Below are positions 1 to 7,642 of a stretch of DNA of 21,439 nt, in pieces. Every line of letters begins with the position of its first letter. Positions within the stretch are counted from its first letter, which is position 1. The position numbers and the translations under genes are program-made. This stretch comes from an uncultured Actinomycetes bacterium (GTDB taxonomy: Bacteria > Actinomycetota > Acidimicrobiia > Acidimicrobiales > Ilumatobacteraceae): assembly GCA_903858075.1 (NCBI GenBank), contig CAIOHI010000157.1, positions 1-21,439 on the forward strand, in the 5' to 3' direction. A model generated the notes under the pieces. It was not told the DNA's origin, made no database searches, and saw nothing but the letters and a program-made list of their open reading frames with translations.

Positions 1-410
1 CACTCAAACACGATTTCTAGAGTGACCTGTGCGCCGCCAGCAATTTCATCGACGTTCATGAGTTTTGCTCCGGCACGTAGCTGAGCTCCTACTGGTACAG
101 GCGACATGAACCGAACTTTGTTTGCACCATAGTTAACGCCCATAGAGATGCCGCTGACAGCAAAGATTTCCGGCAAAAGGACTGGACCAAGTGACAATGT
201 GAGATATCCGTGGGCGATTGGGCCACCGAACGGACCAGTCTTCGCACGCTCAACATCAACGTGAATCCACTGGAAGTCACCCGTTGCTTCGGCGAATTGG
301 TTGACGCGTTCTTGGGAAATGGTGAGGTAACTGCTGTAGCCGAGGTGGTTTCCTACTTCGGCTTTCAGGCCGTCGATTCCTGCAATGATCTTTGGTTGCT
401 GCGATGTCAT
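1..410 (-). CDS. MaoC-family (R)-specific enoyl-CoA hydratase, 3' end cut by window edge
   Basis: The frame is open from the ATG at 410 to the window edge (136 codons seen). It encodes a single hot-dog domain of the MaoC/R-hydratase family, resembling mycobacterial Rv0130 (HtdZ) by my reading. The hydratase signature is clear: A-T-G-D-F-Q-W-I-H-V-D at residues 42-52, with Asp45 and His50 as the expected catalytic pair. It is followed by F-G-G-P-I-A-H-G-Y-L-T-L-S at about 63-75. The family hydrates trans-2-enoyl-CoA to (R)-3-hydroxyacyl-CoA in the cytoplasm; the chain length preferred here cannot be told. About ten C-terminal residues are probably missing. The start is supported by a -10-like CAGAAT six bases upstream and by the absence of a Shine-Dalgarno, so the mRNA is probably leaderless. 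Confidence 0.9.
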   Translation of the reverse strand, partial: MTSQQPKIIAGIDGLKAEVGNHLGYSSYLTISQERVNQFAEATGDFQWIHVDVERAKTGPFGGPIAHGYLTLSLGPVLLPEIFAVSGISMGVNYGANKVRFMSPVPVGAQLRAGAKLMNVDEIAGGAQVTLEIVFE

Positions 411-416
411 ATCTAT

Positions 417-422
417 ATTCTG
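417..422 (-). promoter_or_regulatory. Putative -10 element of a leaderless promoter for the MaoC gene
   Basis: CAGAAT on the minus strand lies six bases before the ATG at 410, so transcription should begin at or next to the start codon. No Shine-Dalgarno is present. The same CAGAAT-N6-start arrangement occurs before the response regulator at 5026. Confidence 0.45.
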
Positions 423-460
423 TCACGCCAAGTAAAGAGCGAGAGAACTCTAAATTTGGG

Positions 461-883
461 CTACTTGAACCAAATACGTTGGTGATCGCGGCTTTGTGGA
501 TGAAGTAGAAGCGCAATGAGGGCCACCTCAAAAATTGTGGTCAGTGAGCTTCCGCCAGTGAGTTTGTCGAAGAAGGAAGCTGGAGCATCGCGGAAGGCGA
601 AATAACGCAGGACGAAAGGACCAAATGCGGCGCCAATTGCTATGTAGTAGCCCATTTTGCGTCCATTAGCCATGAGCCATCCACTGCCACCAGATGCGAC
701 GATGAGGAGGAGACCGAGCAAGATGCCGAAGCCATAGCGCACGCGCAAATAACCGAGGTAGCCCGTGGTGTCGAGGACGGCAACTGCGTCGAAAAAGCCA
801 TTGAGATACAGCAGCCAGGTGGCAATTTGTAGCGTTTGTGGTTGCATGCGGTCGAACCACCGACGAGGGTCTAAGGATGTCAT
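461..883 (-). CDS. Small integral membrane protein of unknown function
   Basis: This 140-residue protein is not recognised. It has four probable membrane segments, at about residues 18-36, 50-70, 77-95 and 112-127. A short, charged N-terminal stretch (D-P-R-R-W-F-D-R) and a His/Arg-rich tail suggest both ends face the cytoplasm. No catalytic or metal-binding motif stands out. The ATG at 883 lies only 18 bases from the divergent GTG start of the LLM oxidoreductase at 902, and the two genes seem to share one promoter region. It ends 50 bases upstream of the MaoC gene on the same strand. The overall shape resembles small DUF-type four-helix membrane proteins, but I cannot name the family. Confidence 0.7.
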   Translation of the reverse strand: MTSLDPRRWFDRMQPQTLQIATWLLYLNGFFDAVAVLDTTGYLGYLRVRYGFGILLGLLLIVASGGSGWLMANGRKMGYYIAIGAAFGPFVLRYFAFRDAPASFFDKLTGGSSLTTIFEVALIALLLHPQSRDHQRIWFK

Positions 884-888
884 GGCTT

Positions 889-894
889 TAGTCT
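889..894. promoter_or_regulatory. Shared -10 element between divergent genes
   Basis: TAGTCT on plus lies seven bases before the GTG at 902. The overlapping minus-strand hexamer CAGACT (895-890) lies six bases before the ATG at 883. Both satisfy the -10 requirement for A at position 2 and T at position 6. Two leaderless transcripts could therefore start from almost the same bases. Confidence 0.45.
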
Positions 895-901
895 GTCAGT
901 T

Positions 902-1864
902 GTGAGTACCGCACCGCTGTCATCTGCCCCGCGTCCCTTTCGTTTTAGTGTGATGTCGAGTGGGTCCTCAAGTGCCCACGGTTGGCGCTCTTTGGTGCGA
1001 CAAATAGACGACATGGGTTTCGACGTTCTACATGTGCCTCAGCATCGTGGAACAAAGGGCTTTGGTCCCATTGCGGCTCTTGCAAGTGCGGCAGAAATTT
1101 CATCACGACTTCGCCTCGGTTCACTTGTATTAGACAATGAAAGTGTTCATCCGGCGCTGTTGGCAAAAGACTTGGCAACTATCGATCTGATTTCTGACGG
1201 GCGTTTAGAAGTAGGAATCGGTGCTGGGTGGTTGCCTGCCGACCATGAACCGCTCGGTCAGGTGTTTCCTGCTGCAGGAGAACGAATTGAAAAACTGATG
1301 GAGGCCGTGGAGATTCTTCGAGCTTGTTGGACACTTCCTTCGGCCTCGTTCTCAGGAAAGCATTACCAGCTCAATGAATTAGCAAATGACCCGTTACCAG
1401 TGCAGCAGCCTCATCCGCCATTGCTCATAGGTGGTGGGGGAAAACGAGTGTTGTCTTATGCAGCTCGAGTAGCCAACATTGTGAGCTTGGTTCCCAACAT
1501 GTCTGCAGGAAAAGTTGGTCGTGAGTCGGCGGCAAATGCAACAGGTGCAGCAACCTTAGAAAAATTGCAATGGGTGCGAGATGCCGCAGGTGAGCGCATG
1601 GGCGAAATTGAGCTGCATACAAATTTAACGAATGTATTTGTCACCAACGAGCGACTGCCAATTATTGAAAAGTTGTCTCGTGGATACGGGCTTGAGAATC
1701 CGGAAGATGTTTTTGCAATACCTCACGTAGTATTGGGAACAGTAGAGCAGTGTGCCGACCAGCTTCTTCAACGTCGCGTTGAAACAGGAATTAGTCATTA
1801 CACAGTCTTTGAATCAGGGCTCGCTGATTTTGGTCCTATTCTTCAATTGTTAGCAGGTAAATAA
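902..1864 (+). CDS. LLM-class F420-dependent oxidoreductase
   Basis: The 320-residue product is a luciferase-like monooxygenase-fold (TIM-barrel) enzyme. It resembles the actinobacterial subfamily annotated as probable F420-dependent oxidoreductases. Supporting segments are the L-G-S-L-V-L-D-N core strand near residue 75, L-A-K-D-L-A-T-I-D-L-I-S-D-G-R near 91-105, G-I-G-A-G-W at about 109-114, and P-L-L-I-G-G-G-G-K-R near 173-182. These match the family's flavin/deazaflavin-binding face. The substrate is unknown. The GTG start is preferred because a TAGTCT -10 element ends seven bases upstream and there is no Shine-Dalgarno. The TAA stop is followed immediately by the start of era with no gap, so the two genes are probably co-transcribed. 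Confidence 0.85.
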   Translation: MSTAPLSSAPRPFRFSVMSSGSSSAHGWRSLVRQIDDMGFDVLHVPQHRGTKGFGPIAALASAAEISSRLRLGSLVLDNESVHPALLAKDLATIDLISDGRLEVGIGAGWLPADHEPLGQVFPAAGERIEKLMEAVEILRACWTLPSASFSGKHYQLNELANDPLPVQQPHPPLLIGGGGKRVLSYAARVANIVSLVPNMSAGKVGRESAANATGAATLEKLQWVRDAAGERMGEIELHTNLTNVFVTNERLPIIEKLSRGYGLENPEDVFAIPHVVLGTVEQCADQLLQRRVETGISHYTVFESGLADFGPILQLLAGK

Positions 1865-2740
1865 GTGTCCATGGACAACGTTGGTGTTACGCATAGTGGT
1901 TTCGTCGCATTTGTGGGTCGACCAAATGTAGGAAAGTCTTCACTGGTCAACACCATTTTGGGTAGAAAAGTGAGCATTGTCTCCGATAAGCCGCAAACAA
2001 CGAGGCACCGTATTCACGGAGTTCTCACTGTGCCTCCAGCACAAGTGATCTTTGTCGACACTCCAGGACTCCATAAGCCAGTGAGTGCCCTTGGTCAGCG
2101 TGTGAACGCAACTGCACTTGCCAGTTCAGATGACGTAGATATTTCTTGCTTGGTTATTGATGCAACTCAAAGCTTTGGAAGTGGCGACCAGTGGGTCGTC
2201 GACAATGTGAACTTGGCGCGAGATGGAATGCGGTTTTTTGTCATTATCAACAAGGTCGATATTGCATCTCGCGAAAAAGTGCTGTCGCAACTCGTCAAGC
2301 TTTCTGCACTCAACGCAGAGGAGTATTTTCCCGTCTCGGCAAAGTCGGGCGAAGGTGTCGATGCCTTAAAGTCTGCACTTCTCGCAGCAATGCCAGAGGG
2401 CCCAATGTATTACCCGCCCAACGAAGTGCGAGACACTCCAGAAGCAGAATGGGTCGCTGAGTTGGTTCGTGAAGAACTGCTTGCCCTTGTTTTCGATGAA
2501 TTGCCATATTCCATCGCAACGCGAGTGACGGAATGGGAATGGCCTCGTGTGCGTTGTGAGATCGTTGTCGAGCGGGACAGCCAAAAGGGCATGGTCATTG
2601 GCAAAAAAGGTGCGATCTTAAAACAGGTGGGTGAGCGAGTGCGCATGCAAATGGCGCCGGGTGCTTTCATTGAATTGCACGTGGTGGTCGATAAAAATTG
2701 GCAACAAAAAGCAGATCGAGTTGAGCGCCTAGGGTATTAA
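1865..2740 (+). CDS. era: GTPase Era, 30S ribosome assembly factor
   Basis: Era binds the 3' end of 16S rRNA and helps mature the small ribosomal subunit. The 291-residue protein has the full G-domain set: G-R-P-N-V-G-K-S-S (18-26), switch I T-T-R-H-R-I-H-G (45-52), D-T-P-G (65-68), N-K-V-D (129-132) and S-A-K-S-G (158-162). A C-terminal KH domain follows, with G-M-V-I-G-K-K-G near 241-248. Length is normal. The GTG start abuts the LLM gene's stop; an in-frame ATG at 1871 is an alternative that would remove two residues. The 3' end overlaps the convergent lipoprotein gene by 12 bases. The neighbourhood with recO, uppS and glyS matches the usual actinobacterial era region, although here the signalling genes and dinG intervene. 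Confidence 0.95.
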   Translation: MSMDNVGVTHSGFVAFVGRPNVGKSSLVNTILGRKVSIVSDKPQTTRHRIHGVLTVPPAQVIFVDTPGLHKPVSALGQRVNATALASSDDVDISCLVIDATQSFGSGDQWVVDNVNLARDGMRFFVIINKVDIASREKVLSQLVKLSALNAEEYFPVSAKSGEGVDALKSALLAAMPEGPMYYPPNEVRDTPEAEWVAELVREELLALVFDELPYSIATRVTEWEWPRVRCEIVVERDSQKGMVIGKKGAILKQVGERVRMQMAPGAFIELHVVVDKNWQQKADRVERLGY

Positions 2741-3388
2741 CTCTTCATTTTGGGGCGCAATAAACAATGGGCTCGAAGGTGACGATGTGAGCAAAAGACT
2801 CACATAATCGTCGTATGCAACTGGCTGGTTTGCCTTCGCGGTATCGCCTGCTCCTCGAGGAACAGATTGAGGCACCCCGTCAACTGTGAAGAGCACTTGC
2901 CCAATGCCAGGTAAAGACGTGAGCGTGAGAACAATTTGCCCAATTGCGAGTCGCTGTTCAAGTGTTGTAATAATTTCAAGTAGCGATTTATTTGCATCGA
3001 CAACTGCAAGACCGCGTGTGACTTCTACAGTCAGGCTTAAGTTCTTGTGAATCGCACTACGTGAATAGCTGCCTTCTTCGCTCTCAGGGCGGATGGTGAG
3101 AAGAGAGTTAATTGCGTCTTGTGCCGTGAATTCTTGTTTCACACTCTGCGGCTTACTAATGAGCCTATTAGTGGAAACGTAATACAGGGAAACTTGGTTG
3201 GTGAGTTCAGACTCAGGATTAGTAGTTGTTGAGGCGGGGATAGTCGTCGACGTGGTAGTTGTCTGATCAAGTCCGAAAGGTACATCGGTCAGAATACGAG
3301 CATTCCCATCTGGGCTCGGTCCACAGGCACTGAGCACAGATGTTCCACAAAGCATTACTAAAAGAAGCGGCAGCACTTTCACCTTCAT
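2729..3388 (-). CDS. LpqB-like lipoprotein with GerMN domain
   Basis: The 219-residue product starts with a lipoprotein signal peptide: M-K-V-K, a hydrophobic run, then the lipobox L-S-A-C with Cys22 as lipidation site. A Ser/Thr-rich, low-complexity linker follows (about 43-58) and would span the cell wall or periplasm. Residues about 65-160 read as a GerMN domain, the extracytoplasmic domain also found in mycobacterial LpqB. Its ATG overlaps the stop of the histidine kinase by four bases (ATGA), so the two are translationally coupled. This mirrors the mtrB-lpqB order, where LpqB modulates the MtrB kinase. It is much shorter than mycobacterial LpqB and lacks the C-terminal beta-propeller. 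The last 12 bases overlap the 3' end of era. Confidence 0.8.
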   Translation of the reverse strand: MKVKVLPLLLVMLCGTSVLSACGPSPDGNARILTDVPFGLDQTTTTSTTIPASTTTNPESELTNQVSLYYVSTNRLISKPQSVKQEFTAQDAINSLLTIRPESEEGSYSRSAIHKNLSLTVEVTRGLAVVDANKSLLEIITTLEQRLAIGQIVLTLTSLPGIGQVLFTVDGVPQSVPRGAGDTAKANQPVAYDDYVSLLLTSSPSSPLFIAPQNEELIP

Positions 3389-4755
3389 GACGCTTCGCTT
3401 TCCACTGGGATAGAGAGAGTGAATCGCAAACCGGAATGAGCATTGTTCGTCTGATCCGAAATAACGATGTCGCCGTTCATTACTTTTGCGTGTTGCATTG
3501 CTATTGCGAGTCCTAGACCCGATCCTGTGCCTCGCGCGGCATTGCGTCCTCTGGCAAAGCGGCTAAATATCTCAACACGTTCTTCTTCTGGTAGTCCTGG
3601 ACCATTGTCATCAACATGGATAGTGAGATGACGCTGATCTTGGTGAATTGTGATTGCTGTGGCTCCTCCGGCGTGCTCTGCGGCATTTCCCAAGAGATTC
3701 ACTAAGACGCGTTCAATTCTCAATCGGTCAACAAGAATGTGAACTTTCACCAAACTGGTATTGAGTAGTGGAATGCTTCCAAACTGAAATCGCTGTGCGA
3801 TGCGGGCGATGAGGTCTTCAATGTCAACAGACTCCAGGCGCAGTTGGCTCGCCCCAGATTCCAAACGTGACAGTTCCAGCAAATCAATGACCATGCGGTC
3901 GAAACGTCGTACCTGTGTGTCGATGATGTCGAATGCTTGCTGATTACGGTCGCTCAGTTCATGCTTCTTTGCCGCAAGCACCTCAATGGCTGCAGTAAGT
4001 GCAGTGATGGGTGAACGCAGTTCATGGCTCACATCGGAAGCAAATCGAATTTCTCTTTCAATTCTTTCTTGAACAGCGTCAGCCATTGCGTTGAACGAGG
4101 TCACTAATTGATCGAGGTCGGGGTCGGTCTCAGGAGTCAGACGAGCGTCAAGTTTCCCTTCCGCAATTTCTGCAGCGGTAGCAGCAACACGCCCAACTGG
4201 TCTCAGCAGACGCTTAGAGGCAAACCATCCAAGAAGTAGCCCTGTAGACGTAGCGATGACGAGGCCCGCAATTACTGCACTCAAAATGAATCTAATAATT
4301 CGTTCGGTTTCACGTAACGAAAATATTTCGAAGTAGTTGGCCCCGACGGCAGAAACAGGTGTGCCGACTGCTTCGTATAAGCGACCATTGAAAGAGAATT
4401 TCTGGGAAGCAGCCTTTCCGCTTTGAACTATTTTGACTAGTTCTTGAGGAATGTCGGTTTGAGTGAACGTCAACGGATCTACAGAATAGAAAAACCCTTC
4501 GGGGGTAAGTTGTAAGACAGCGAACCCATCGGTTTCGGTGCGTATAAATGAAACAAGTGATCCCACTGCATCTCGTTGGGTCTCAAGATAGGTGCCCATG
4601 AGGCGGGCGTTACTAAAGGCCTGAGTCGTGACGGCATTGCCGCGTTGCTCGAGCAAATACGTGCGGGAAAAGGAATAAGTAGCAATACCGGCAAGCAGTG
4701 ATGTGGTGAAAGCGATCAGCCCAAATGAGGTGAGGGTTCTGGCGCGCAGACCCAT
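3385..4755 (-). CDS. MtrB-like sensor histidine kinase
   Basis: From the ATG at 4755 this is a 456-residue membrane sensor. TM1 lies at about 10-28, an extracytoplasmic sensor domain at 30-150, and TM2 at about 155-178. A HAMP domain spans roughly 178-232. The HisKA box S-H-E-L-R has phospho-acceptor His244. The HATPase domain has an N box (L-V-N-L-L-G-N-A-A-E-H), G1 D-N-G-P-G (383-387) and G2 G-T-G-S-G-L-G-L-A (409-417). The arrangement is closest to MtrB by my recall. The frame is open to 4941 and other starts exist at 4812 and 4941. Those extensions read through a long inverted repeat and a direct repeat, so I regard that stretch as control DNA. It is coupled to the GerMN lipoprotein and divergent from its probable partner regulator at 5026. 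Confidence 0.88.
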   Translation of the reverse strand: MGLRARTLTSFGLIAFTTSLLAGIATYSFSRTYLLEQRGNAVTTQAFSNARLMGTYLETQRDAVGSLVSFIRTETDGFAVLQLTPEGFFYSVDPLTFTQTDIPQELVKIVQSGKAASQKFSFNGRLYEAVGTPVSAVGANYFEIFSLRETERIIRFILSAVIAGLVIATSTGLLLGWFASKRLLRPVGRVAATAAEIAEGKLDARLTPETDPDLDQLVTSFNAMADAVQERIEREIRFASDVSHELRSPITALTAAIEVLAAKKHELSDRNQQAFDIIDTQVRRFDRMVIDLLELSRLESGASQLRLESVDIEDLIARIAQRFQFGSIPLLNTSLVKVHILVDRLRIERVLVNLLGNAAEHAGGATAITIHQDQRHLTIHVDDNGPGLPEEERVEIFSRFARGRNAARGTGSGLGLAIAMQHAKVMNGDIVISDQTNNAHSGLRFTLSIPVESEAS

Positions 4756-4808
4756 GCTCTTTTGCCCAATGTGGCGTGTGCGCCAGGAATGAGTGTGAGA
4801 GCGGATCG

Positions 4809-4828
4809 GCATTACCCACAGCATTACC
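4809..4828. promoter_or_regulatory. Direct repeat, candidate response-regulator operator
   Basis: The octamer GCATTACC occurs at 4809-4816 and exactly again at 4821-4828, a period of 12 bases. On the minus strand each half reads GGTAATGC. Tandem half-sites about one helical turn apart are typical of OmpR-family regulators, and GTAA-type cores have been described for MtrA. The site lies 54 bases upstream of the preferred kinase start. Inference: binding site for the neighbouring regulator, giving autoregulation. Confidence 0.4.
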
Positions 4829-4849
4829 GAAAGAAACGAAACCTTCCCA

Positions 4850-4890
4850 CCCGGTGAGCCACTAAAGGGAAGAAAAAAGGGCTCACCGGG
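4850..4890. repeat. Perfect 11-bp inverted repeat between divergent kinase and regulator genes
   Basis: CCCGGTGAGCC at 4850-4860 is exactly complementary to GGCTCACCGGG at 4880-4890, with a purine-rich 19-base loop on plus. No T-run follows the right arm on either strand, and no gene reads into it from a position needing a terminator. An operator or an RNA hairpin in the 5' leader of the kinase mRNA is more likely. Confidence 0.6.
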
Positions 4891-5013
4891 AGGAAAACCA
4901 CCAACGAGAGTTTGACGCCAATTTGTGACTTTCTTATCCACTTTGTGTGCGTTTTCTGTAACAAAATCGCCATGCCGAGCACAACTGGTACTTCGTGAGG
5001 CGCGAGCATTGGG

Positions 5014-5019
5014 CAGAAT
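5014..5019 (+). promoter_or_regulatory. Putative -10 element for the OmpR-family regulator gene
   Basis: CAGAAT ends six bases before the GTG start at 5026, suggesting a leaderless mRNA. A GGAG at 5020-5023 is only two bases from the GTG, too close to act as a normal Shine-Dalgarno. The -35 region is weak. Confidence 0.4.
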
Positions 5020-5025
5020 GGAGAC

Positions 5026-5742
5026 GTGCCATCCCTCTTGCTCATCGAAGACGACGACAATATTCGTCTCGCTCTGCGCCTGTCTCTCGAAGATGAGGGC
5101 TACTCAATTGTTGAGGCTGCAAACGGCTCTCTCGGGCTTGAGGTCTTTGCTCAGTCGGCTCCCGATGTGGTGCTCTTAGATCTGCGCCTCCCCGATATTT
5201 CTGGTTTCGAAGTGTGCCGTCTCATTCGGCAAAAGTCATTAGTTCCCATCATCATGGTGACGGCTCAAACAGACACTCACGATCTTGTTGCAGGTCTAGA
5301 AGCTGGGGCAGACGACTATGTCACCAAGCCTGTTGTTCCTAAAGAACTTGCAGCTCGTATACGTGCAGCAATGCGGCGGGTGCAATTACAAGAGGTGACG
5401 CAACACAGCGACACCCCGGCGAAGGGCGCATCTTCGTCGCAGGTGAATACCGTCCGCGATATAGAGATTCGTCGAGACCTTGGTGTGGTGCGCAAGAGTG
5501 GTGTTGAGGTTGCTCTGACCAAGACGGAATATCGATTGCTGTGCGAATTCGCCGATCATCCTCTAATGGTGCTGTCGCGAGACCAGTTGCTCGAAAGAGT
5601 TTGGGGGTACGAATACCTCGGCGATAGTCGTATTGTCGACGCCCACGTGCGCCGGTTGAGATTGAAAATTGAAGATCACCCCGATGATCCGCAAATTATT
5701 GCGACAGCTCGCGGTGTGGGCTATCGGCTGATGCCGTCGTAG
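5026..5742 (+). CDS. OmpR/MtrA-like DNA-binding response regulator
   Basis: The 238-residue protein has a receiver domain and a winged-helix output domain. Receiver residues are the acidic E-D-D cluster at 8-10, phospho-acceptor Asp52 (L-L-D-L-R-L-P), Thr79 and Lys101. The segment T-D-T-H-D-L-V-A-G-L-E-A-G-A-D-D-Y closely resembles MtrA. The switch-region K-P-F of most family members is K-P-V here. A linker of about 25 residues precedes the DNA-binding domain, which carries T-K-T-E-Y-R-L-L and R-I-V-D-A-H-V-R-R-L-R and ends R-G-V-G-Y-R-L. The GTG start is chosen because the protein begins directly with the first receiver strand. It is divergent from the kinase/lipoprotein pair, unlike the usual mtrA-mtrB-lpqB operon, and ends four bases short of the convergent dinG-like gene. 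Confidence 0.9.
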   Translation: MPSLLLIEDDDNIRLALRLSLEDEGYSIVEAANGSLGLEVFAQSAPDVVLLDLRLPDISGFEVCRLIRQKSLVPIIMVTAQTDTHDLVAGLEAGADDYVTKPVVPKELAARIRAAMRRVQLQEVTQHSDTPAKGASSSQVNTVRDIEIRRDLGVVRKSGVEVALTKTEYRLLCEFADHPLMVLSRDQLLERVWGYEYLGDSRIVDAHVRRLRLKIEDHPDDPQIIATARGVGYRLMPS

Positions 5743-5746
5743 AAAC

Positions 5747-7642
5747 TTATTGCGTTATTTCTTTCAAGAACTCAGTTGCTTCATTGATGTCTTTAATGCG
5801 CTTCAACGGAGGGAGAGCATTGATAATTGCCCACCTGTAGCTCTTGCTTGCTAATCGCGGGTCAAGTACCGCTACAACGCCTTTGTCGGTGCGTGTACGA
5901 ATGAGGCGACCAGTTGCTTGTGCGAGGGCAGTAATAGCTCGTGGTAGGTCGATCTCGGTAAAGCCTTTTGCTCCGTGTAGATCTCGGCGGGCTGCAAGGA
6001 GTGGGTTATTGCGATGTGGGAAGGGAATGCGATCGATGACGACGAGTGAGAGGGCCCGCCCGGGAATATCGACGCCCTCAAAAAACCCGGCGGTTGCAAA
6101 GAGACAACTGGTTTCGTCGAGAAGAAAATCGCGCAGCAGGCTGGGCTTTTGATTTTCATCTTGAGCCAAGATGCGAAAGGGGAGGCGTTTACGCATTTCT
6201 TCCACCGCGCTGGTGAGTGCGCGCCGGCTGGTGAACAAAGCCAATGTGCGCCCACCAGCTGCCGTAATGAGGGTGGCTAATTCATCGTGTACCGCGTCGT
6301 CGCGTTGAGCGTTGGGGTCGGGTAAATGTGTTGCGCAGTACAGTCGCCCCTGTTCTTCGTAGTTGAAGGGGCTTCCAACATCGAGAACGTGTACTTTGTC
6401 TGGTGACAAACCAATGCGTTCAGGCATGGAAAGTGGAATGGTGGCGCTCGTCATAATTGCCGTGTGCAATGGCCACACAAATTCGGCCAGTATGGGGCCA
6501 ACGTTGAGTGGGGCGATGACGAGTTCAGGTCGTTCGGTCGTTCCTGAAACGAAGGGAACTGAAGTAGCTGTCACGCGCAGTACCGCATCGAGGTCGTCGG
6601 CAAAGCGCGTGGCGAGGGTTTGGGCGCGCAGAACCTTTTGGCGAACTGTTTCTAATGTGGAATCAATTTTGCGAAGTGCATCGAGACACGAGTTCACGGT
6701 CATGCGCAGCGTATTGAGTTGCTCAACAATGTCGACAGGGAGCGGCAGGCTCAGGCGTGTTTCAATGTGCGGTGCAAAAAGTGTGCGCAATTGTGCCGCA
6801 GCATCGAACAATTGGGTAAGCAACTTGTCGTCTTCAACCACCTTGTTCATTGCAGTTGCCAAGGTGGTTGCTCGTGAAGCGGAAATGGTGACTCCGACTG
6901 TTGCAGTAAGAGTGTCTTCTAATTGGTGTGCTTCGTCGAAGATGACTACTTCGTGCTCGGGAAGAATGGCGCCGCCGCTTGCTACATGTATGCCGTAGAG
7001 ATGTGTGTTCACGACCACAACATCGGCGGCAGCGGCTCGGTATTTTGCGTGCTCGGCAAAACATTGCCCACCAGACGGACATTTGGCTGCCCCAGGGCAT
7101 TCGTCGCTTCCGACGCTTACCGATTGCCATGCTTTGTGATGCGGTTGCCAGTCGAGCTCGGCAATATCGCCAGTGGGAGATTTCTCGGCCCACTTCACGA
7201 GCTCTTTCACTTCCTTTTTCGTGGCGATTGCAAGATCGTCAAGCTCTAACTGCCCATCATCGTGCACTTCGGAAATGCGTTGCATGCATACGTAATTGCT
7301 GCGGCCCTTGAGGACCGCCCAGGAGAATGGCTGTGGCAGAGTCGCTTCGAGAAGTGGCAGGTCGTGAAGTGCGAGTTGATCTTGCAGCGTTTTGGTGGCC
7401 GTGGAAACTACAACGCGCTTGCCCGACAAAATTGCAGGAACAAGATAGGCAATTGTTTTGCCCGTACCTGTTCCGGCTTGAACGATGAGCGGTTGTTTGC
7501 TGTTGATGGCTTCCATCACCGCAAAAGCCATTTCACGTTGTCCTGGTCGGTCTTCTGGGTGGGAGAGACCCGATGTTGCATGATGGATTGCTTGTTCAAC
7601 GAGCTCTTTGCTGAGCGGCTCGTTGGGCGGATTATCGACCAT
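5747..7642 (-). CDS. DinG/XPD-like superfamily 2 ATP-dependent DNA helicase
   Basis: From the ATG at 7642 the product has 631 residues. It shows Walker A G-T-G-T-G-K-T (57-63), motif Ia S-T-A-T-K-T-L, the helicase box D-E-A-H (236-239), motif IV-like A-L-F-T-S-R-R, and motif VI Q-A-T-G-R-L-I-R-T. Four Cys at about 119, 182, 188 and 194 have the spacing of the iron-sulfur cluster of the XPD/DinG family, so a 4Fe-4S 5'-3' helicase is expected. Its role is probably resolving unusual DNA or RNA-DNA structures during repair. The frame opens further to a TTG at 7654; the ATG at 7642 is preferred and overlaps the end of uppS by 11 bases, implying coupled translation. It ends four bases from the convergent regulator gene with no hairpin between. 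Confidence 0.9.
   Translation of the reverse strand: MVDNPPNEPLSKELVEQAIHHATSGLSHPEDRPGQREMAFAVMEAINSKQPLIVQAGTGTGKTIAYLVPAILSGKRVVVSTATKTLQDQLALHDLPLLEATLPQPFSWAVLKGRSNYVCMQRISEVHDDGQLELDDLAIATKKEVKELVKWAEKSPTGDIAELDWQPHHKAWQSVSVGSDECPGAAKCPSGGQCFAEHAKYRAAAADVVVVNTHLYGIHVASGGAILPEHEVVIFDEAHQLEDTLTATVGVTISASRATTLATAMNKVVEDDKLLTQLFDAAAQLRTLFAPHIETRLSLPLPVDIVEQLNTLRMTVNSCLDALRKIDSTLETVRQKVLRAQTLATRFADDLDAVLRVTATSVPFVSGTTERPELVIAPLNVGPILAEFVWPLHTAIMTSATIPLSMPERIGLSPDKVHVLDVGSPFNYEEQGRLYCATHLPDPNAQRDDAVHDELATLITAAGGRTLALFTSRRALTSAVEEMRKRLPFRILAQDENQKPSLLRDFLLDETSCLFATAGFFEGVDIPGRALSLVVIDRIPFPHRNNPLLAARRDLHGAKGFTEIDLPRAITALAQATGRLIRTRTDKGVVAVLDPRLASKSYRWAIINALPPLKRIKDINEATEFLKEITQ

Noticed and set aside
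4850..4890. Inverted repeat as an intrinsic terminator
   Set aside because: No T-run follows on either strand and both flanking genes are transcribed away from it.
4756..4941. A 62-residue N-terminal extension of the histidine kinase frame
   Set aside because: It would translate the 11-bp inverted repeat and the tandem GCATTACC repeat, shows no domain, and precedes a normal kinase start just before TM1.
4934..4942. DnaA-box-like TTATCCACT in the kinase/regulator control region
   Set aside because: It is a single site with one mismatch, without a cluster, AT-rich unwinding region or dnaA/dnaN neighbours, so it is not evidence for an origin.
6363..6998. A 211-codon open frame on plus, antisense to dinG
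   Set aside because: Its Ser/Arg/Thr-rich, low-complexity translation matches no family and is explained by codon bias of the helicase gene on the other strand.
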